Positions 40,395 through 49,978 of a stretch of DNA of 64,000 nucleotides are shown one piece after another; within the stretch, counting starts at the first letter, position 1, and each line of letters starts with the position of its first letter. A program made the position numbers and the translations under genes. Under the pieces are notes generated by a model. It was not told the origin of the DNA. It did not search any database and saw only the letters and a program-made list of their open reading frames with translations. Origin of the DNA: JAJECS01 sp965219705 (GTDB taxonomy: Bacteria; Chloroflexota; UBA11872); NCBI GenBank assembly GCA_965219705.1, contig OZ244789.1, positions 372,001 to 436,000 on the forward strand, read 5' to 3'.

Positions 40395-40482
40395 TGGTGC
40401 CGAAGGTCGGGATCGAACCGACACGAGGGAATACCTCACTGGTTTTTGAGACCAGCGCGTCTACCAATTCCGCCACTTCGGC
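40395..40482 (-). tRNA. tRNA-Leu (anticodon CAA)
   Basis: On the minus strand the sequence starts GCCGAAG, has a long variable arm, T-arm with GTTCGATCC and ends CTTCGGC-A-CCA (CCA encoded). The anticodon stem CTGGT/ACCAG encloses CTCAAAA, giving anticodon CAA for UUG codons. Type II structure fits leucine. Confidence 0.95.
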
Positions 40483-40485
40483 GCG

Positions 40486-40562
40486 TGGCAGGAGTGGAGG
40501 GATTCGAACCCCCGACCTACGGTTTTGGAGACCGTTGCTCTAGCCAGCTGAGCTACACTCCT
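40486..40562 (-). tRNA. tRNA-Trp (anticodon CCA)
   Basis: Minus strand: acceptor AGGAGTG/CACTCCT, T-arm with GTTCGAATC, anticodon stem ACGGT/ACCGT around CTCCAAA, anticodon CCA. The 3' CCA is encoded. Three bases from the tRNA-Leu gene, so probably co-transcribed. Confidence 0.95.
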
Positions 40563-40945
40563 TCGCCAGCTTCACGGTAGCACAGGATTGATGGCGCACG
40601 GTCCAAATCTTGCGCGCCGCGCGGGCGACGAAGGGTAAGGCCAGGCGAGCCTATCGCTGACCGGACCGACCGGCGACCCTGTCGCCTAGCTTGCCTCCTT
40701 CCCACCCGTCCTCTGGGCCTGTCGCTCGACCGGTCTGCACTGGTCGTATCGAGAGACTATCTACGCCTAGATCCGTGACTAGCCTCAAGATACTCGGTGC
40801 GGGGTCGAAGTGTAGGCACGGGCGACAGGCTTGAATTCCCTCTATCACGTTGCAATTAGACCTCCGCAACCGCAATATCAGACTCAGATATATTCGGCTA
40901 TGTTCTGAGATTTACAGTTTTGATCGTCGGCGTATTCGATGCACT
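40563..40945. other. Gene-free stretch with complementary segments
   Basis: No coding frame. CCTGTCGCC near 40678 is complementary to GGCGACAGG near 40822, and a second CCTGTCGC occurs near 40718. An AT-rich patch (40850-40920) contains ATATC-AGACTCA-GATAT. Possibly promoter sequence for the tRNAs or the 3' region of the next gene; an unknown structured RNA cannot be excluded. Confidence 0.35.
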
Positions 40946-41929
40946 CTATGCGTCTCGTATCCAGCGTTGATATTCGTCCCAAACATCATCCGGCCCATTG
41001 TCCGGCTTGAAGACGATCCGACCGTCCCAGCGATACTCGGTGTCTGCCTGGCACTGCTTGATGACGATGCCGAAGTCCCAGGCGGGATTCCGAAGTCCTC
41101 CACCGGTCGGCTGTATGGCAAACCGCAGGTGGTCATTCGTGCGGAGCATCATCGCCAGCGCCATCCCCCTCCAGCGGCCAAACATCACCGGCTCGACGTA
41201 GCGCAGCGGGCGAATGTTATGCAGCAGGCGTCCGGCGGCATCCGGCTCGTTGGGAAGCAAGGTCGATTCGCCCTCCGACGCGAAGGCGCGCGGGTCATGC
41301 GGGCGCTCGGCCAGCGTCGGGGTCCAGTCACTCGCGCCCCCTTCCCGAGGCCGAGCACGAATGTAGGTGGTCTTCGCCTCCGGCCGCCGGATGTAGCAGG
41401 CCCAAAACAGCCCCAGCCAATCGCCGGTGAACGAGCCCGGATGCGCACGAACAACCGTTGCCAGGTCGATGTAATGCGGCGCCACGACCTTGAATGTGGT
41501 CTGCACGTCGACGCGTGACGGGGCCTGGACTCGCGTCTCCAAGACCGCGGTGGTCTCGTCCACCCGCGTCAGGGTGCCTGGCGTCGGTGCGCTGCCGGGA
41601 CGCCCATCGACCCATCGCGGCCGAAACGTCGAACCGCCGGCGTCGTAGACGAACTCAAAGTTCAGGCCGCTCCCCCCGGCCACGTCGAAGATGTTCTCCG
41701 CCGGGCCATGGCGGCTGTAGAGCTTTCGGATGCCGTTGTAGCCGTTGTACCGGTCGAAGCGATAGGGGCCGTCCTCGAACGTGCCGTCCCGAATTGCCGC
41801 CAGGCGCGCCTCGTCTCGTGTTGGTGGATCCGAGGCGTCGGCGTTGTCGACGAGCTCGACGAACAGATCGCCGGCGGCTATGAACTGCGAGCCCATGTGC
41901 ATCGTGGTGTGGTGAGCTACAGGTGACAT
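40946..41929 (-). CDS. Hypothetical protein of a probable glycan cluster
   Basis: 327 aa, soluble, without signal peptide. M10/M12 are possible alternative starts. Notable stretches: YRFDRYNGYNGIRKLYSRHG, GGSGLNFEFVYDAGGSTFRP and VDVQTTFKVVAPHYIDLATV. It looks like an all-beta protein similar in type to galactose-mutarotase or polysaccharide-lyase folds, but no family could be named. Divergent from two tandem barrel-type genes and 5 kb from a sulfatase. Confidence 0.7.
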   Translation of the reverse strand: MSPVAHHTTMHMGSQFIAAGDLFVELVDNADASDPPTRDEARLAAIRDGTFEDGPYRFDRYNGYNGIRKLYSRHGPAENIFDVAGGSGLNFEFVYDAGGSTFRPRWVDGRPGSAPTPGTLTRVDETTAVLETRVQAPSRVDVQTTFKVVAPHYIDLATVVRAHPGSFTGDWLGLFWACYIRRPEAKTTYIRARPREGGASDWTPTLAERPHDPRAFASEGESTLLPNEPDAAGRLLHNIRPLRYVEPVMFGRWRGMALAMMLRTNDHLRFAIQPTGGGLRNPAWDFGIVIKQCQADTEYRWDGRIVFKPDNGPDDVWDEYQRWIRDA

Positions 41930-42008
41930 ACTCTCTGATAGGTTGCGCCGTCAATTCGTGGCCCGCGCGATCAAGCCCGAACCGCGGGCCGACTGGGGAG
42001 GTCGTGCT

Positions 42009-43814
42009 ATGGCAGCGGACGAGCACGACCGCTTGGCGGATCGATGGCTCACCCATCCCCCCATCTACCTGACCGACCTCGACCGGTGCGCACCGGCATC
42101 GGCCCTCGTCGAGGTGCCGACGCTGCGGCACTGGCGAAAGCTGGCCTACACGACCGACGACCTCGAAGGCACGATGCTGCTGGCGGGTCCGCAGACCGCG
42201 GCGCCGACCATCACCTATCCGCTCGAAGCGTCGGGCTGGCATGCCATCTCCATTGGACTGGTGCGTTGCCATCATGGAGGTCACCACGTCCGGGCCAGCG
42301 AGTTGCAGGTGCGGCTGACGGGTGACCGCGTGCCGACGGTGCTGGTGCTGCCGTCACTGGCCGATAACCAGCCGGACGAGCCGATACCGCCGTTCAAGAC
42401 AGTGGCGGAACTGTTCTGGAAGCACGCGGAGTTGGACGGGCACCAGCTGGAGCTAGGGCAGCCGACTGCCCGGGTTAAGTCCGGCGATGAACCCGCGTCG
42501 TTTGCGTGCGGCGCGGTTCACGTGGCGTACATCAAGCTGGTGCCGCTGACCCAGGACGAATCGGCCCTCGTCGAGGCGGATCGGAGCCGAGCCGACACCA
42601 AGCGGCTGTTTGCGCACAACGACTCCCATGGGCCGCACTGGATTTGGCGGCTGACAACCGCGGATGAGATACGCCGCGAGATCGAGCCCTACCGCGACAC
42701 CGACTTCAGCCGCATGTACTGGGAAGCCGGCGGCGGCGACGAGGTCCACTACTTTTCCAAGATCGCGCACATCCCCACGGTCGAGGAGGTGCACGACTTC
42801 AGCCGCCGCGGCGACCGGCTCCACGCCGAAAGTTGGCGCGAGTTCAGCGCCGCCGGGATCGATCCATTCGCCGTCGCCGTGGACCACACCCACGAACTCG
42901 GCATGGAGTTTCACGCGGCCTGGCGAGTCTCGGGCTTCCACTATCCGCCGCCGATCGACCACAACAACTTTGGGGACACGTTCTACGACCGCCACCCGGA
43001 ATGGCGCGGCGCGGACCGCGAGGGCCGGCGCACGCCGATCATGGCCTACACCTACGAGGGTGTACGCCGGTTTGCGGTCTCCTTGCTGCGCGAGATGGCG
43101 CAATACCCGATCGACGGCGTGTGCCCGCTCTTCAACCGGCGCCTTCCGCTCGTGGAGTACGAGCCGCCGCTGGTGGAAGGGTTCATGCGCGAATTCGGCA
43201 CCGATCCGCGCGAGCTGGACGAGCGCGATCCAACCTGGCTCGCCTACCGCTCGCGGGTCCTCACCCATTTCATGCGCGAGGTGCGCCAGGCGATGGACGA
43301 CGTGAGCCGCGAGCAGGGACGGCCCAAGCCGATCGGCGTATCGGCGGTGGTGGAAGGCACCGAGGCCGCCAACGCCTTTTTCGGCTGCGACCTTAAGACC
43401 TGGGCCCAGGAAGGTCTTGTCGACACGCTCATTCCTTACGTCTCCGACTGGGAGGCGCGCGGCGGGACAGCGCCGTGGACTGACGCGCGGGAACTGGACT
43501 ATTTCTTGGACGCGGTGGACGGCACGGCGTGCCTGCTGGCGCCAAACGTCATGCCGCGCTCGATGAGCCCGGAGGACTTCCGCCAGCGGGCGGCGACGAT
43601 CTATGGGGCGGGAGTCGAGCACTTGTTCTTCTGGGACAGCGCCGGCGGTCACGGACGGGCGAACTACCGCCCAATGTGGAGCGCGGTTCGCCGGCTCGGT
43701 CACGTGGACGAAGTGTTGGCGTGGCGCCACGCGGGCGAGCCGGACCTGGGATGGATCTCGTCCGACCTGCGAAGCGTGGGCGGCTGGACCACGGCGTACG
43801 CCGATGCCGGGTAG
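42009..43814 (+). CDS. Putative TIM-barrel glycoside hydrolase-like protein, copy A
   Basis: 601 aa from ATG 42009 (GGGAGG seven bases upstream; the frame open to 41943 is not needed). Residues 1-170 look like a beta-sandwich (TITYPLEASGWHAISIGLVR). From about residue 190 there are repeated barrel strands: KRLFAHNDSHGPHWIW, FSRMYWEAGGGDEVHY, GMEFHAAWRVSGFHYPPPID, GVCPLFNRRLPLVEYEPPLV, and KPIGVSAVVEGTEAANAFFG. Resembles glycosyl-hydrolase-like barrels; catalytic residues not certain (Asp/Glu in YWEAGG and EYEPPLV are candidates). No signal peptide. A second copy follows directly. Confidence 0.7.
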   Translation: MAADEHDRLADRWLTHPPIYLTDLDRCAPASALVEVPTLRHWRKLAYTTDDLEGTMLLAGPQTAAPTITYPLEASGWHAISIGLVRCHHGGHHVRASELQVRLTGDRVPTVLVLPSLADNQPDEPIPPFKTVAELFWKHAELDGHQLELGQPTARVKSGDEPASFACGAVHVAYIKLVPLTQDESALVEADRSRADTKRLFAHNDSHGPHWIWRLTTADEIRREIEPYRDTDFSRMYWEAGGGDEVHYFSKIAHIPTVEEVHDFSRRGDRLHAESWREFSAAGIDPFAVAVDHTHELGMEFHAAWRVSGFHYPPPIDHNNFGDTFYDRHPEWRGADREGRRTPIMAYTYEGVRRFAVSLLREMAQYPIDGVCPLFNRRLPLVEYEPPLVEGFMREFGTDPRELDERDPTWLAYRSRVLTHFMREVRQAMDDVSREQGRPKPIGVSAVVEGTEAANAFFGCDLKTWAQEGLVDTLIPYVSDWEARGGTAPWTDARELDYFLDAVDGTACLLAPNVMPRSMSPEDFRQRAATIYGAGVEHLFFWDSAGGHGRANYRPMWSAVRRLGHVDEVLAWRHAGEPDLGWISSDLRSVGGWTTAYADAG

Positions 43815-45582
43815 CGTGACCGTCGACCGCGTCAGCGACCGCTGGCTTGCCGGATCGCCGGTGTATCTGGCGGACCTGGAGCGCTGCTTGCCCGGCGAGG
43901 CGATGAGCCCCGCGCCGGCGTTGCGGCGCTGGCGCGCGCTGCCGTTCACAGCCGAGGCCTGCGCCGGGACGATGCTCGTGGCCGGCCCCGAAACCGCGGC
44001 GCCCGACGTCACCTATCCGCTCGACGTGCAGGGCTGGCACGCGATCTCGATCGGCGTCTACTCAGAAATGCCCCAGGAAAGCCGCGCGCTGCGCGCCCGC
44101 CTGACCGGCGAGGAATCGTTCACGTACCTGGCGACAGGGCCCGACGAAGGCACGTTCCAGGCGGAGCACCTGCTTGAGCGCTTCTGGAAGATCGCGGACC
44201 TCACGGATTGTCGGATCGAGCTGGGCCAGGTCAGCCCCCGCGTGGGGTCCGGTGACGAGGCGGGATCGTTCACCTGCACGCCGGCGAACATCGCCTACAT
44301 CAAGCTTGTCCCGCTGTCGCCGGCGGAGGTGGAGGCGCATCTCGCCGACGAAGCGCGCAGCGACAGGCGGCGAGTCTTCGTGCACAACGACGCGCACGGC
44401 TACCTGTGGAATGGTGGCCCGCTCACCGTCGAGGAGATCCAGCGCGAGGTCGCGCCTTTTGCCGACTCGGACGTGGCGCGGATCTACTGGGAGGCCGCCG
44501 TCGGCGATCTGACGTTCTATCCGTCGGCCATCGGTCACATGCCGACGGCCGACGGTGTCAACGACTTCATGCGCGTCGGGGATCACACGCACGCCCGGGC
44601 GTGGCGGCACTTTCGCGACGAGGGCATCGATCCGCTGCGCATCGCCGCGGAGACCGCGCGGTCCCATGGGATCGAGTTTCACCCGTCGTACCGCGTCGCC
44701 GGGTTCCACTTTGCGGCGCCGATCTACGACTCGTGGAACGCCGGAGGGTTCTACTTGGACCACCCCGAACTCCGCTGCGTGGGACGCGACGGCAATCCCG
44801 CGCCCCGTTTGTCGTACGCCTACCCGGAGACGCGGCGGCTGGTGATCTCGCTCTTGCGCGAGATTGCGAGCTATCCGGTGGACGGGGTCGCGCTGCTCTT
44901 CAATCGTCGACCGCCGTTGCTGGAGTACGAGCCACCGCTGGTGGACGGATTCCGTGCGCAATACGGGCTGGACCCGCGCACGTTGGACGAGCACGACGAC
45001 CGCTGGCTGCGCTATCGCGCCGGTTTCCTGACCACGTTCATGCGCGAGCTGCGCGCTGGACTGGACGCGACGGATCACGAGCTGGGGCGCAGCTGTCCCA
45101 CCCAGATCTCGGCCGTGGTGCTGAGCAGCGAGGCCGAGAACCTCTACCGCGCCATGGACCTCCGCGCATGGGTCGCCGAGGGGCTGGTGGACACAGTTAT
45201 TCCTTACACCTCCGCGCCAAACCTGGACAGCGCGGCCGAGGCCTGGGGCGACCCGGCGTCCATCGAGTTCTTCACGGCCTTGGTCAGCGGCACGGACTGC
45301 GTGCTGGCGCCGAATTTCATGCCGCGCTACATGGCCCCAGCTCATCTGCGACGACGCGCGCGCGAACTCTACGACGCAGGCGTGACCCACTTCTTTGTCT
45401 GGGACGGCGTGGTCCTCGGCGGGCGCGTGCTGTTCAATGACTATTGGGACGTGCTGCGCCGCCTGGGCCATCGCGACGAGATCGCGGCCTGGATCGAAGC
45501 GGGCGAGCCGTCACTCACCTCGACCACGATGCGCCTCTTGACGCTGGGCGACTGGGACATGACCTACGCCACGCCGGGATAA
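43804..45582 (+). CDS. Putative TIM-barrel glycoside hydrolase-like protein, copy B
   Basis: 592 aa. ATG 43804 overlaps the end of copy A by eleven bases; a GTG at 43816 is an alternative, but the ATG matches copy A in N-terminal length. Same order of motifs: RVFVHNDAHGYLWNG, VARIYWEAAVGDLTFYP, GIEFHPSYRVAGFHFAAPIY, GVALLFNRRPPLLEYEPPLV and TQISAVVLSSEAENLYRAMD. The pair arose by tandem duplication and diverged substantially, suggesting different substrates. Overlapping genes imply co-expression. Confidence 0.7.
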   Translation: MPGSVTVDRVSDRWLAGSPVYLADLERCLPGEAMSPAPALRRWRALPFTAEACAGTMLVAGPETAAPDVTYPLDVQGWHAISIGVYSEMPQESRALRARLTGEESFTYLATGPDEGTFQAEHLLERFWKIADLTDCRIELGQVSPRVGSGDEAGSFTCTPANIAYIKLVPLSPAEVEAHLADEARSDRRRVFVHNDAHGYLWNGGPLTVEEIQREVAPFADSDVARIYWEAAVGDLTFYPSAIGHMPTADGVNDFMRVGDHTHARAWRHFRDEGIDPLRIAAETARSHGIEFHPSYRVAGFHFAAPIYDSWNAGGFYLDHPELRCVGRDGNPAPRLSYAYPETRRLVISLLREIASYPVDGVALLFNRRPPLLEYEPPLVDGFRAQYGLDPRTLDEHDDRWLRYRAGFLTTFMRELRAGLDATDHELGRSCPTQISAVVLSSEAENLYRAMDLRAWVAEGLVDTVIPYTSAPNLDSAAEAWGDPASIEFFTALVSGTDCVLAPNFMPRYMAPAHLRRRARELYDAGVTHFFVWDGVVLGGRVLFNDYWDVLRRLGHRDEIAAWIEAGEPSLTSTTMRLLTLGDWDMTYATPG

Positions 45583-45618
45583 TGCCACCGTGAAACGGGC
45601 GAGGCAACTGCAACAGGC

Positions 45619-46827
45619 ATGTGTCCGATGACGGTTGGTCCAAGGGTGGAAGGACCGCGGGCATGCGCCGCCGACGAGTTCGACGGCGTCATCAAGCTGC
45701 TTAATCGCGTATTTCGCGAAGGTTCCGACCAGAGCGCGCAGACCGACTATCCATTGATCTTCGACCCCGCGCGGCGCGACTGCATGCGGGTCGTCAGCGT
45801 TGACGGCGCCGTGGTGGCGCACGTGCCGGTGGCGCCGCGGGGCGTGGTCATCGACGGAGATGCGTTCACGCTCGCCATCATCGGTGGGACGGTGACCCAC
45901 CCGGACCATCGCCATCGCGGCCACGCCACCGCCTGCCTGCGCGACGGCGTGCGCATCATGCGCGAGCGCGGCTGGCCGGTCTCGGCGCTATGGACCATCG
46001 AGCCGACCTTCCCGTTCTACCGGAATTCAGGCTGGGAGGCCGTCGGATCGCAGGGCTGGATGCACACACTCGCCGCCGACGACGACGCGCGGTTACGGAC
46101 GAGCCACCACCGCATCGCCGTCTATGAGCCCGGGAGTCACGAGCAACTCAGTGCCATCCGCGACATCCACGACCGCGAGCCGCTGCGCATCGCCCGGTCG
46201 CCTGACGACTACGCCGTGCTCTTCAGCCTTCCCAAGATGCACACCCTCCTGGCCTTCGCGGGCGATGGCGTGGCCGCCTACCTGATCGTTGGACAGGGAA
46301 CGAACAAGTTCGGTCTGGTCGAAGGCGGCGGCGACCGCCGGGCCTTGGAGGCACTCGTGCGTCACGCGCGAGCCGAATGGCCAGACGACGAAGACTTGCA
46401 GGTGGCGCTCCCGCTGACCCCGTGCGCGCTGGGCGACGTTGTCGATGCGATCAAGCCGGGAGAGCGGTGCGTGGTGGAGGAGGCCAGCGGCGTCGGGTTT
46501 CAGATGATGCGCGTGAACGACTTCGGGTTGCTGCTGCGCCGGATCGGGAACCATCTGCAGCGACGGTCGGCGGGCATGCGCGGCGACGTGTGCGTCGTGT
46601 GCGACGACACCGATGAGGCCGTGTCGCTGCACCTGCGCGACTGCGAGGTCGAGGTCACGGCCGAGCGCCAGCCCAATCCCGTGACGCTCAGCCGCCGGCA
46701 GCTGGCCCAGCTCGTATTTGGCGCGCATGCATCGCTGCCGCCGCTGGAGCTCGACGGCAGCGGCGCGGACCTACTCCACGCGCTGTTCCCGCTCTATGTT
46801 CCACTCTGGGAGCTCGACCACTCATAG
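45619..46827 (+). CDS. GNAT acetyltransferase, Eis-like two-domain
   Basis: 402 aa. An N-terminal GNAT domain (residues about 15-150) carries the acetyl-CoA motif GGTVTHPDHRHRGHATACLR and IEPTFPFYRNSGWEAVG. A second degenerate GNAT-like half and a C-terminal SCP2-like region (VEVTAERQPNPVTLSRRQLA) give the layout of Eis-type enhanced-survival acetyltransferases. Acetylates an amine of unknown identity. It starts 36 bp after the second barrel gene, so it is probably in the same operon. Confidence 0.82.
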   Translation: MCPMTVGPRVEGPRACAADEFDGVIKLLNRVFREGSDQSAQTDYPLIFDPARRDCMRVVSVDGAVVAHVPVAPRGVVIDGDAFTLAIIGGTVTHPDHRHRGHATACLRDGVRIMRERGWPVSALWTIEPTFPFYRNSGWEAVGSQGWMHTLAADDDARLRTSHHRIAVYEPGSHEQLSAIRDIHDREPLRIARSPDDYAVLFSLPKMHTLLAFAGDGVAAYLIVGQGTNKFGLVEGGGDRRALEALVRHARAEWPDDEDLQVALPLTPCALGDVVDAIKPGERCVVEEASGVGFQMMRVNDFGLLLRRIGNHLQRRSAGMRGDVCVVCDDTDEAVSLHLRDCEVEVTAERQPNPVTLSRRQLAQLVFGAHASLPPLELDGSGADLLHALFPLYVPLWELDHS

Positions 46828-46873
46828 CGCGCGGCCAGCCGCAGCAGATGCGCGGCGTCGAATGGAGTAAACA

Positions 46874-48340
46874 GTGAAACGTCCCAACATCCTGCTGATC
46901 GTCACCGACCAGCAGCGGGGCGATTGCCTTGGTCTTGCGGGTCACCCGGTGCTGCGGACGCCCAACATGGACTACATCGGCGGCGCCGGCACGAACTTCC
47001 GGCGCGGCTACAGCGAAGTGCCCTCCTGCATCCCGGCGCGCCACGTCTTGATGTCGGGGCAAGCCCCGGAGGTGAGCGGGATGGTGGGGTTCTACTATCG
47101 ATCCGAGGATTCGCCGTGGCGTCCGAACGCGACCTTGCCCGCCGAACTTCGCCGCGCCGGATACGAGACGCGCCTCATCGGCAAGCTGCACTTGCAGCCG
47201 CAGCGCCGCCGCTGGGGGTTCGATGCCATGGAGTTGGCGGACGGCGTCGGCGGGCAGAACAACGACTACGTGGATTGGCTGCGTGAGCGCGTGCCCGACG
47301 ATCAGCTGCCGGCCGCGCACGGCACAGGCGCCAACAGCTGGGTCGGCCGGCCTTCACATCTACCCGAACATCTGAGCTATTCGGCGTGGGTGGTCACCCG
47401 AGCGCTCGAGTACCTGGACAAGCGCGACCCATCGACGCCGTTCTTCCTTAATCTCTCGTTCTTCCCGCCGCACCCACCGCTCGCGCCGTCGCGCGACTTC
47501 TTCGAGCGGTACGCCGCGCTCGACCTGCCGGAGCCGGTGATCGGAGACTGGGTCGATCCCTTGCCGCCCGGCGCTTCGCGCGGGCTCGATCCCATCGGCG
47601 GCTCGCAGCGCCTGAATCTCGATCCGCTGACCATGCATTACTGCCGCGCGGCGTACTACGGCCTGATCAACGAGATCGACGCGCAGCTTGGTCGGCTGTT
47701 CAACGCCATTCGCGGCTCACTGCTGGCCAACACCTACGTGATGTTCGTGTCCGACCACGGCGAAATGCTGGGCGACCACCACCGCTTCGCGAAGACCGAG
47801 CCCTTCGAGGCCTCCGCCAGGATTCCCTTCATGGCGATGGCGCCTCAGCCGGGCCGGGGCAAGGTGAATGCCGAGTTCCCTTCGGGCATCACCTGCGGCG
47901 TGCCGGTCGGCCTGCAGGACGTGATGCCCACCCTGCTCGACGCGGCCGGCGTGCCGATTCCGCCTGGGGTAACCGGTCGGAGCCTGTTGCCGTTCATGCG
48001 CGGCGAGCGACCGGAGTGGCGCGACGCCCTGCACGGCGAGCACAGCACCTGGCGCACAAGTGACAGCGGCACCCAGTGGCTGGTGACGGCCACCCACAAG
48101 TACATCTGGTACAGCCAGACCGGGCGGGAGCTTCTCTTCTATCTCGAGGCCGATCCCAACGAGCTGCACGATCTATCCGGCGAGGAAGACCTCGAACCCT
48201 GGCGCCGGCGCATGATCGCAGCGCTGGCGGACCGACCGGAAGGGTTCACGGATGGGCGTCGGCTCATACCGGGCCAGCCGCATCGCACGTTCGTGCCGGG
48301 CAAGGGACCGGTTGTCGAGTGGCCGGACGTGGGGCGCTAA
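46874..48340 (+). CDS. Type I sulfatase
   Basis: 488 aa, GTG start at 46874 with GGAG upstream. N-terminal PNILLIVTDQQRGDCLG supplies metal ligands. The formylglycine signature SCIPARHVLMSG has Cys52 in C-x-P-x-R, to be converted by a formylglycine-generating enzyme. FVSDHGEMLGDHHRFAKTEP is the later metal-binding motif. Cleaves sulfate esters; the absence of a signal peptide suggests intracellular action on imported sulfated sugars. Last gene of the glycan cluster. Confidence 0.92.
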   Translation: MKRPNILLIVTDQQRGDCLGLAGHPVLRTPNMDYIGGAGTNFRRGYSEVPSCIPARHVLMSGQAPEVSGMVGFYYRSEDSPWRPNATLPAELRRAGYETRLIGKLHLQPQRRRWGFDAMELADGVGGQNNDYVDWLRERVPDDQLPAAHGTGANSWVGRPSHLPEHLSYSAWVVTRALEYLDKRDPSTPFFLNLSFFPPHPPLAPSRDFFERYAALDLPEPVIGDWVDPLPPGASRGLDPIGGSQRLNLDPLTMHYCRAAYYGLINEIDAQLGRLFNAIRGSLLANTYVMFVSDHGEMLGDHHRFAKTEPFEASARIPFMAMAPQPGRGKVNAEFPSGITCGVPVGLQDVMPTLLDAAGVPIPPGVTGRSLLPFMRGERPEWRDALHGEHSTWRTSDSGTQWLVTATHKYIWYSQTGRELLFYLEADPNELHDLSGEEDLEPWRRRMIAALADRPEGFTDGRRLIPGQPHRTFVPGKGPVVEWPDVGR

Positions 48341-48367
48341 ATAGACCTCGACCGGTGCCCGGCTCAC

Positions 48368-48383
48368 GACCGAAGGTTCGGTC
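48368..48383. terminator. Short hairpin after the sulfatase
   Basis: GACCGAA-GG-TTCGGTC, 7-bp arms, starting 27 bases after the sulfatase stop. The following sequence (CTCCCTGCGG) is not T-rich, so termination is only probable. A degenerate REP-like palindrome follows at 48411. Confidence 0.45.
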
Positions 48384-48410
48384 CTCCCTGCGGTGATGTC
48401 CGCTGCCGAG

Positions 48411-48430
48411 ACTCCCGCTTGTGCGGCAAT
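48411..48430. repeat. Degenerate REP-like palindrome
   Basis: ACTCCCGCTTGTGCGGCAAT matches the 20-mer at 31522 and 33870 at most positions, with disrupted pairing in the right arm. Part of a dispersed family. Confidence 0.4.
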
Positions 48431-48553
48431 GTCCGCCATGCGGTACGGTCCCGCGCGCGGCGCGCCCGATAGCCGCTGCGTCCCGACTCGTATTACTTTT
48501 GGTAGCTGTGCTGAGCACGATGCCGGCACACCCGGAGAGCCTGTAGCCCCCTG

Positions 48554-49978
48554 ATGCAATTTGCCAACCACTCCGTGGCCGTGCGGGTGGCGGAATGGAG
48601 CGGGCGGCTGTTGCTCGTGGCCATCGTGGGGTTGTGGTGGGGCGGTCACGTTGGTCCCCAACTCTTCAGTCTGGCGTTCCCGGCGCTGCTGCCGCCTGAC
48701 AACCTGCTGCGCCAGCTGGACCCCGAGCTGGATGAAGGCTTCGCCAACGCCCTCTCTGCAGCGATCCTGCTGACTGTGGCCATGCTGGCCGCGGCGAACG
48801 CGGTCGTTGGCTGGCGCCGGAGAGCTGGCTGGGTAACCCTCGGAGGCTGGAGCCTACTGGCGGCGATCGTCGCTCTCGTCGCCGTCAGTGAGATAACCGA
48901 TTCGCACAACACTCCCCAATTCGATGCGCGACAAGTGGTATTCGGCGCGGAGACGCCGCCGCCGGAGTGGGCGCGAATCGCCCTGCTCAGTCCGCTGCTT
49001 GCAGTGTTTGCGCTCGCCATGTGGGTCTTCGCCCGCCACGGTTTGCGCGCGGCGGCACGTGTGCCGCTTCTGCTTGGCGTTGGGGCCTGGGTGCTGGCCG
49101 TGACCTTTGATGCCACGCAGCACATTCTGCTCACGGACCAGGACCATGTGTTGGGGAGCATCGTCGAAGAGATGCTGGAGGTGAGCGGGGCGTTGCTGAT
49201 TGGATTGAGCGCCGCCACCGCCCTCCCCCGTGATGCCGTGTCGCAACTGCCGCCTCGCGTGATCCGCGGCCGGTGGCTGGTACCACTCGTCGGGTCGATG
49301 GCTGTCGTCGTCGTGCTCGGCGCGCTGTCATTCGTCGTGGCGTTCCGGGTCCAGCTCATCGACGCGGGCGCCGACCGTGATCACGGCACGCTCGATCTGC
49401 GTTTGAACGCGCAGGAATCGGTCATGCAAGAACTGCGCATGCCGGCTGATCCAATTGGGCGGATCGATCTGCAGCTTGCCCAGAACGACCCGAACGGCCG
49501 CCCAGGAACCGCAGCAGTCCGCGTAACCCGACTGGGGCAGCCAGAACACACATTGGCCGTTGGGTCGGTCGAGGTCCCCACCGGCGATCGACCGCGATGG
49601 CGCAGCATTGATCTCCTGCCGCCGCTGGCCGAGCCCGAAGACCAGCAGCTCGGTGTTTGGGTGATCGCCGACATCACGCCAGGCGCCGAGCTTCAGGTTG
49701 GGGTTGCCAAGGCGGATCGGTATGCCGAGGGGAGATTCTGGATCAACGGGGCGCCCGGCAATCCGCAATACGACCTTCAATTTGTGGCCTATGGGACGGC
49801 CGAGCCAACGCGGAGCAAGCTGCAGGCCGTCTGGCACACGCTGACGTCCGACTGGCGCTGGCCCGTGCTGCTGATCCGCCTGGCGCCCGGGCTGACGCTG
49901 ATCACCTTGACCCCGGTTGCTCTGATCGTCGCAGCCTGCCGGCGGCCATGGCCGCGAGGCGGGAATGACGGGAGATAG
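48554..49978 (+). CDS. Polytopic membrane protein, triplicated family, copy 1
   Basis: 474 aa. After a short polar start (MQFANHSVAVRVAEW) come about six membrane helices to residue 225, another near 245-265, then an extracytoplasmic domain of about 180 residues and a terminal helix (LTLITLTPVALIVAACRR). The soluble domain has QESVMQELRMPADPIGRIDL, a tryptophan in RPRWRSIDLLPPLAEPEDQQ and GRFWINGAPGNPQYDLQFVA, suggesting a jelly-roll or carbohydrate-binding-like fold. No known family recognised. Two similar genes follow in the same direction. Confidence 0.8.
   Translation: MQFANHSVAVRVAEWSGRLLLVAIVGLWWGGHVGPQLFSLAFPALLPPDNLLRQLDPELDEGFANALSAAILLTVAMLAAANAVVGWRRRAGWVTLGGWSLLAAIVALVAVSEITDSHNTPQFDARQVVFGAETPPPEWARIALLSPLLAVFALAMWVFARHGLRAAARVPLLLGVGAWVLAVTFDATQHILLTDQDHVLGSIVEEMLEVSGALLIGLSAATALPRDAVSQLPPRVIRGRWLVPLVGSMAVVVVLGALSFVVAFRVQLIDAGADRDHGTLDLRLNAQESVMQELRMPADPIGRIDLQLAQNDPNGRPGTAAVRVTRLGQPEHTLAVGSVEVPTGDRPRWRSIDLLPPLAEPEDQQLGVWVIADITPGAELQVGVAKADRYAEGRFWINGAPGNPQYDLQFVAYGTAEPTRSKLQAVWHTLTSDWRWPVLLIRLAPGLTLITLTPVALIVAACRRPWPRGGNDGR

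Noticed and set aside
42453..44012. A 519-aa antisense frame across the barrel-protein genes
   Set aside because: Antisense shadow produced by strong third-position GC; sense strand has coherent domains.
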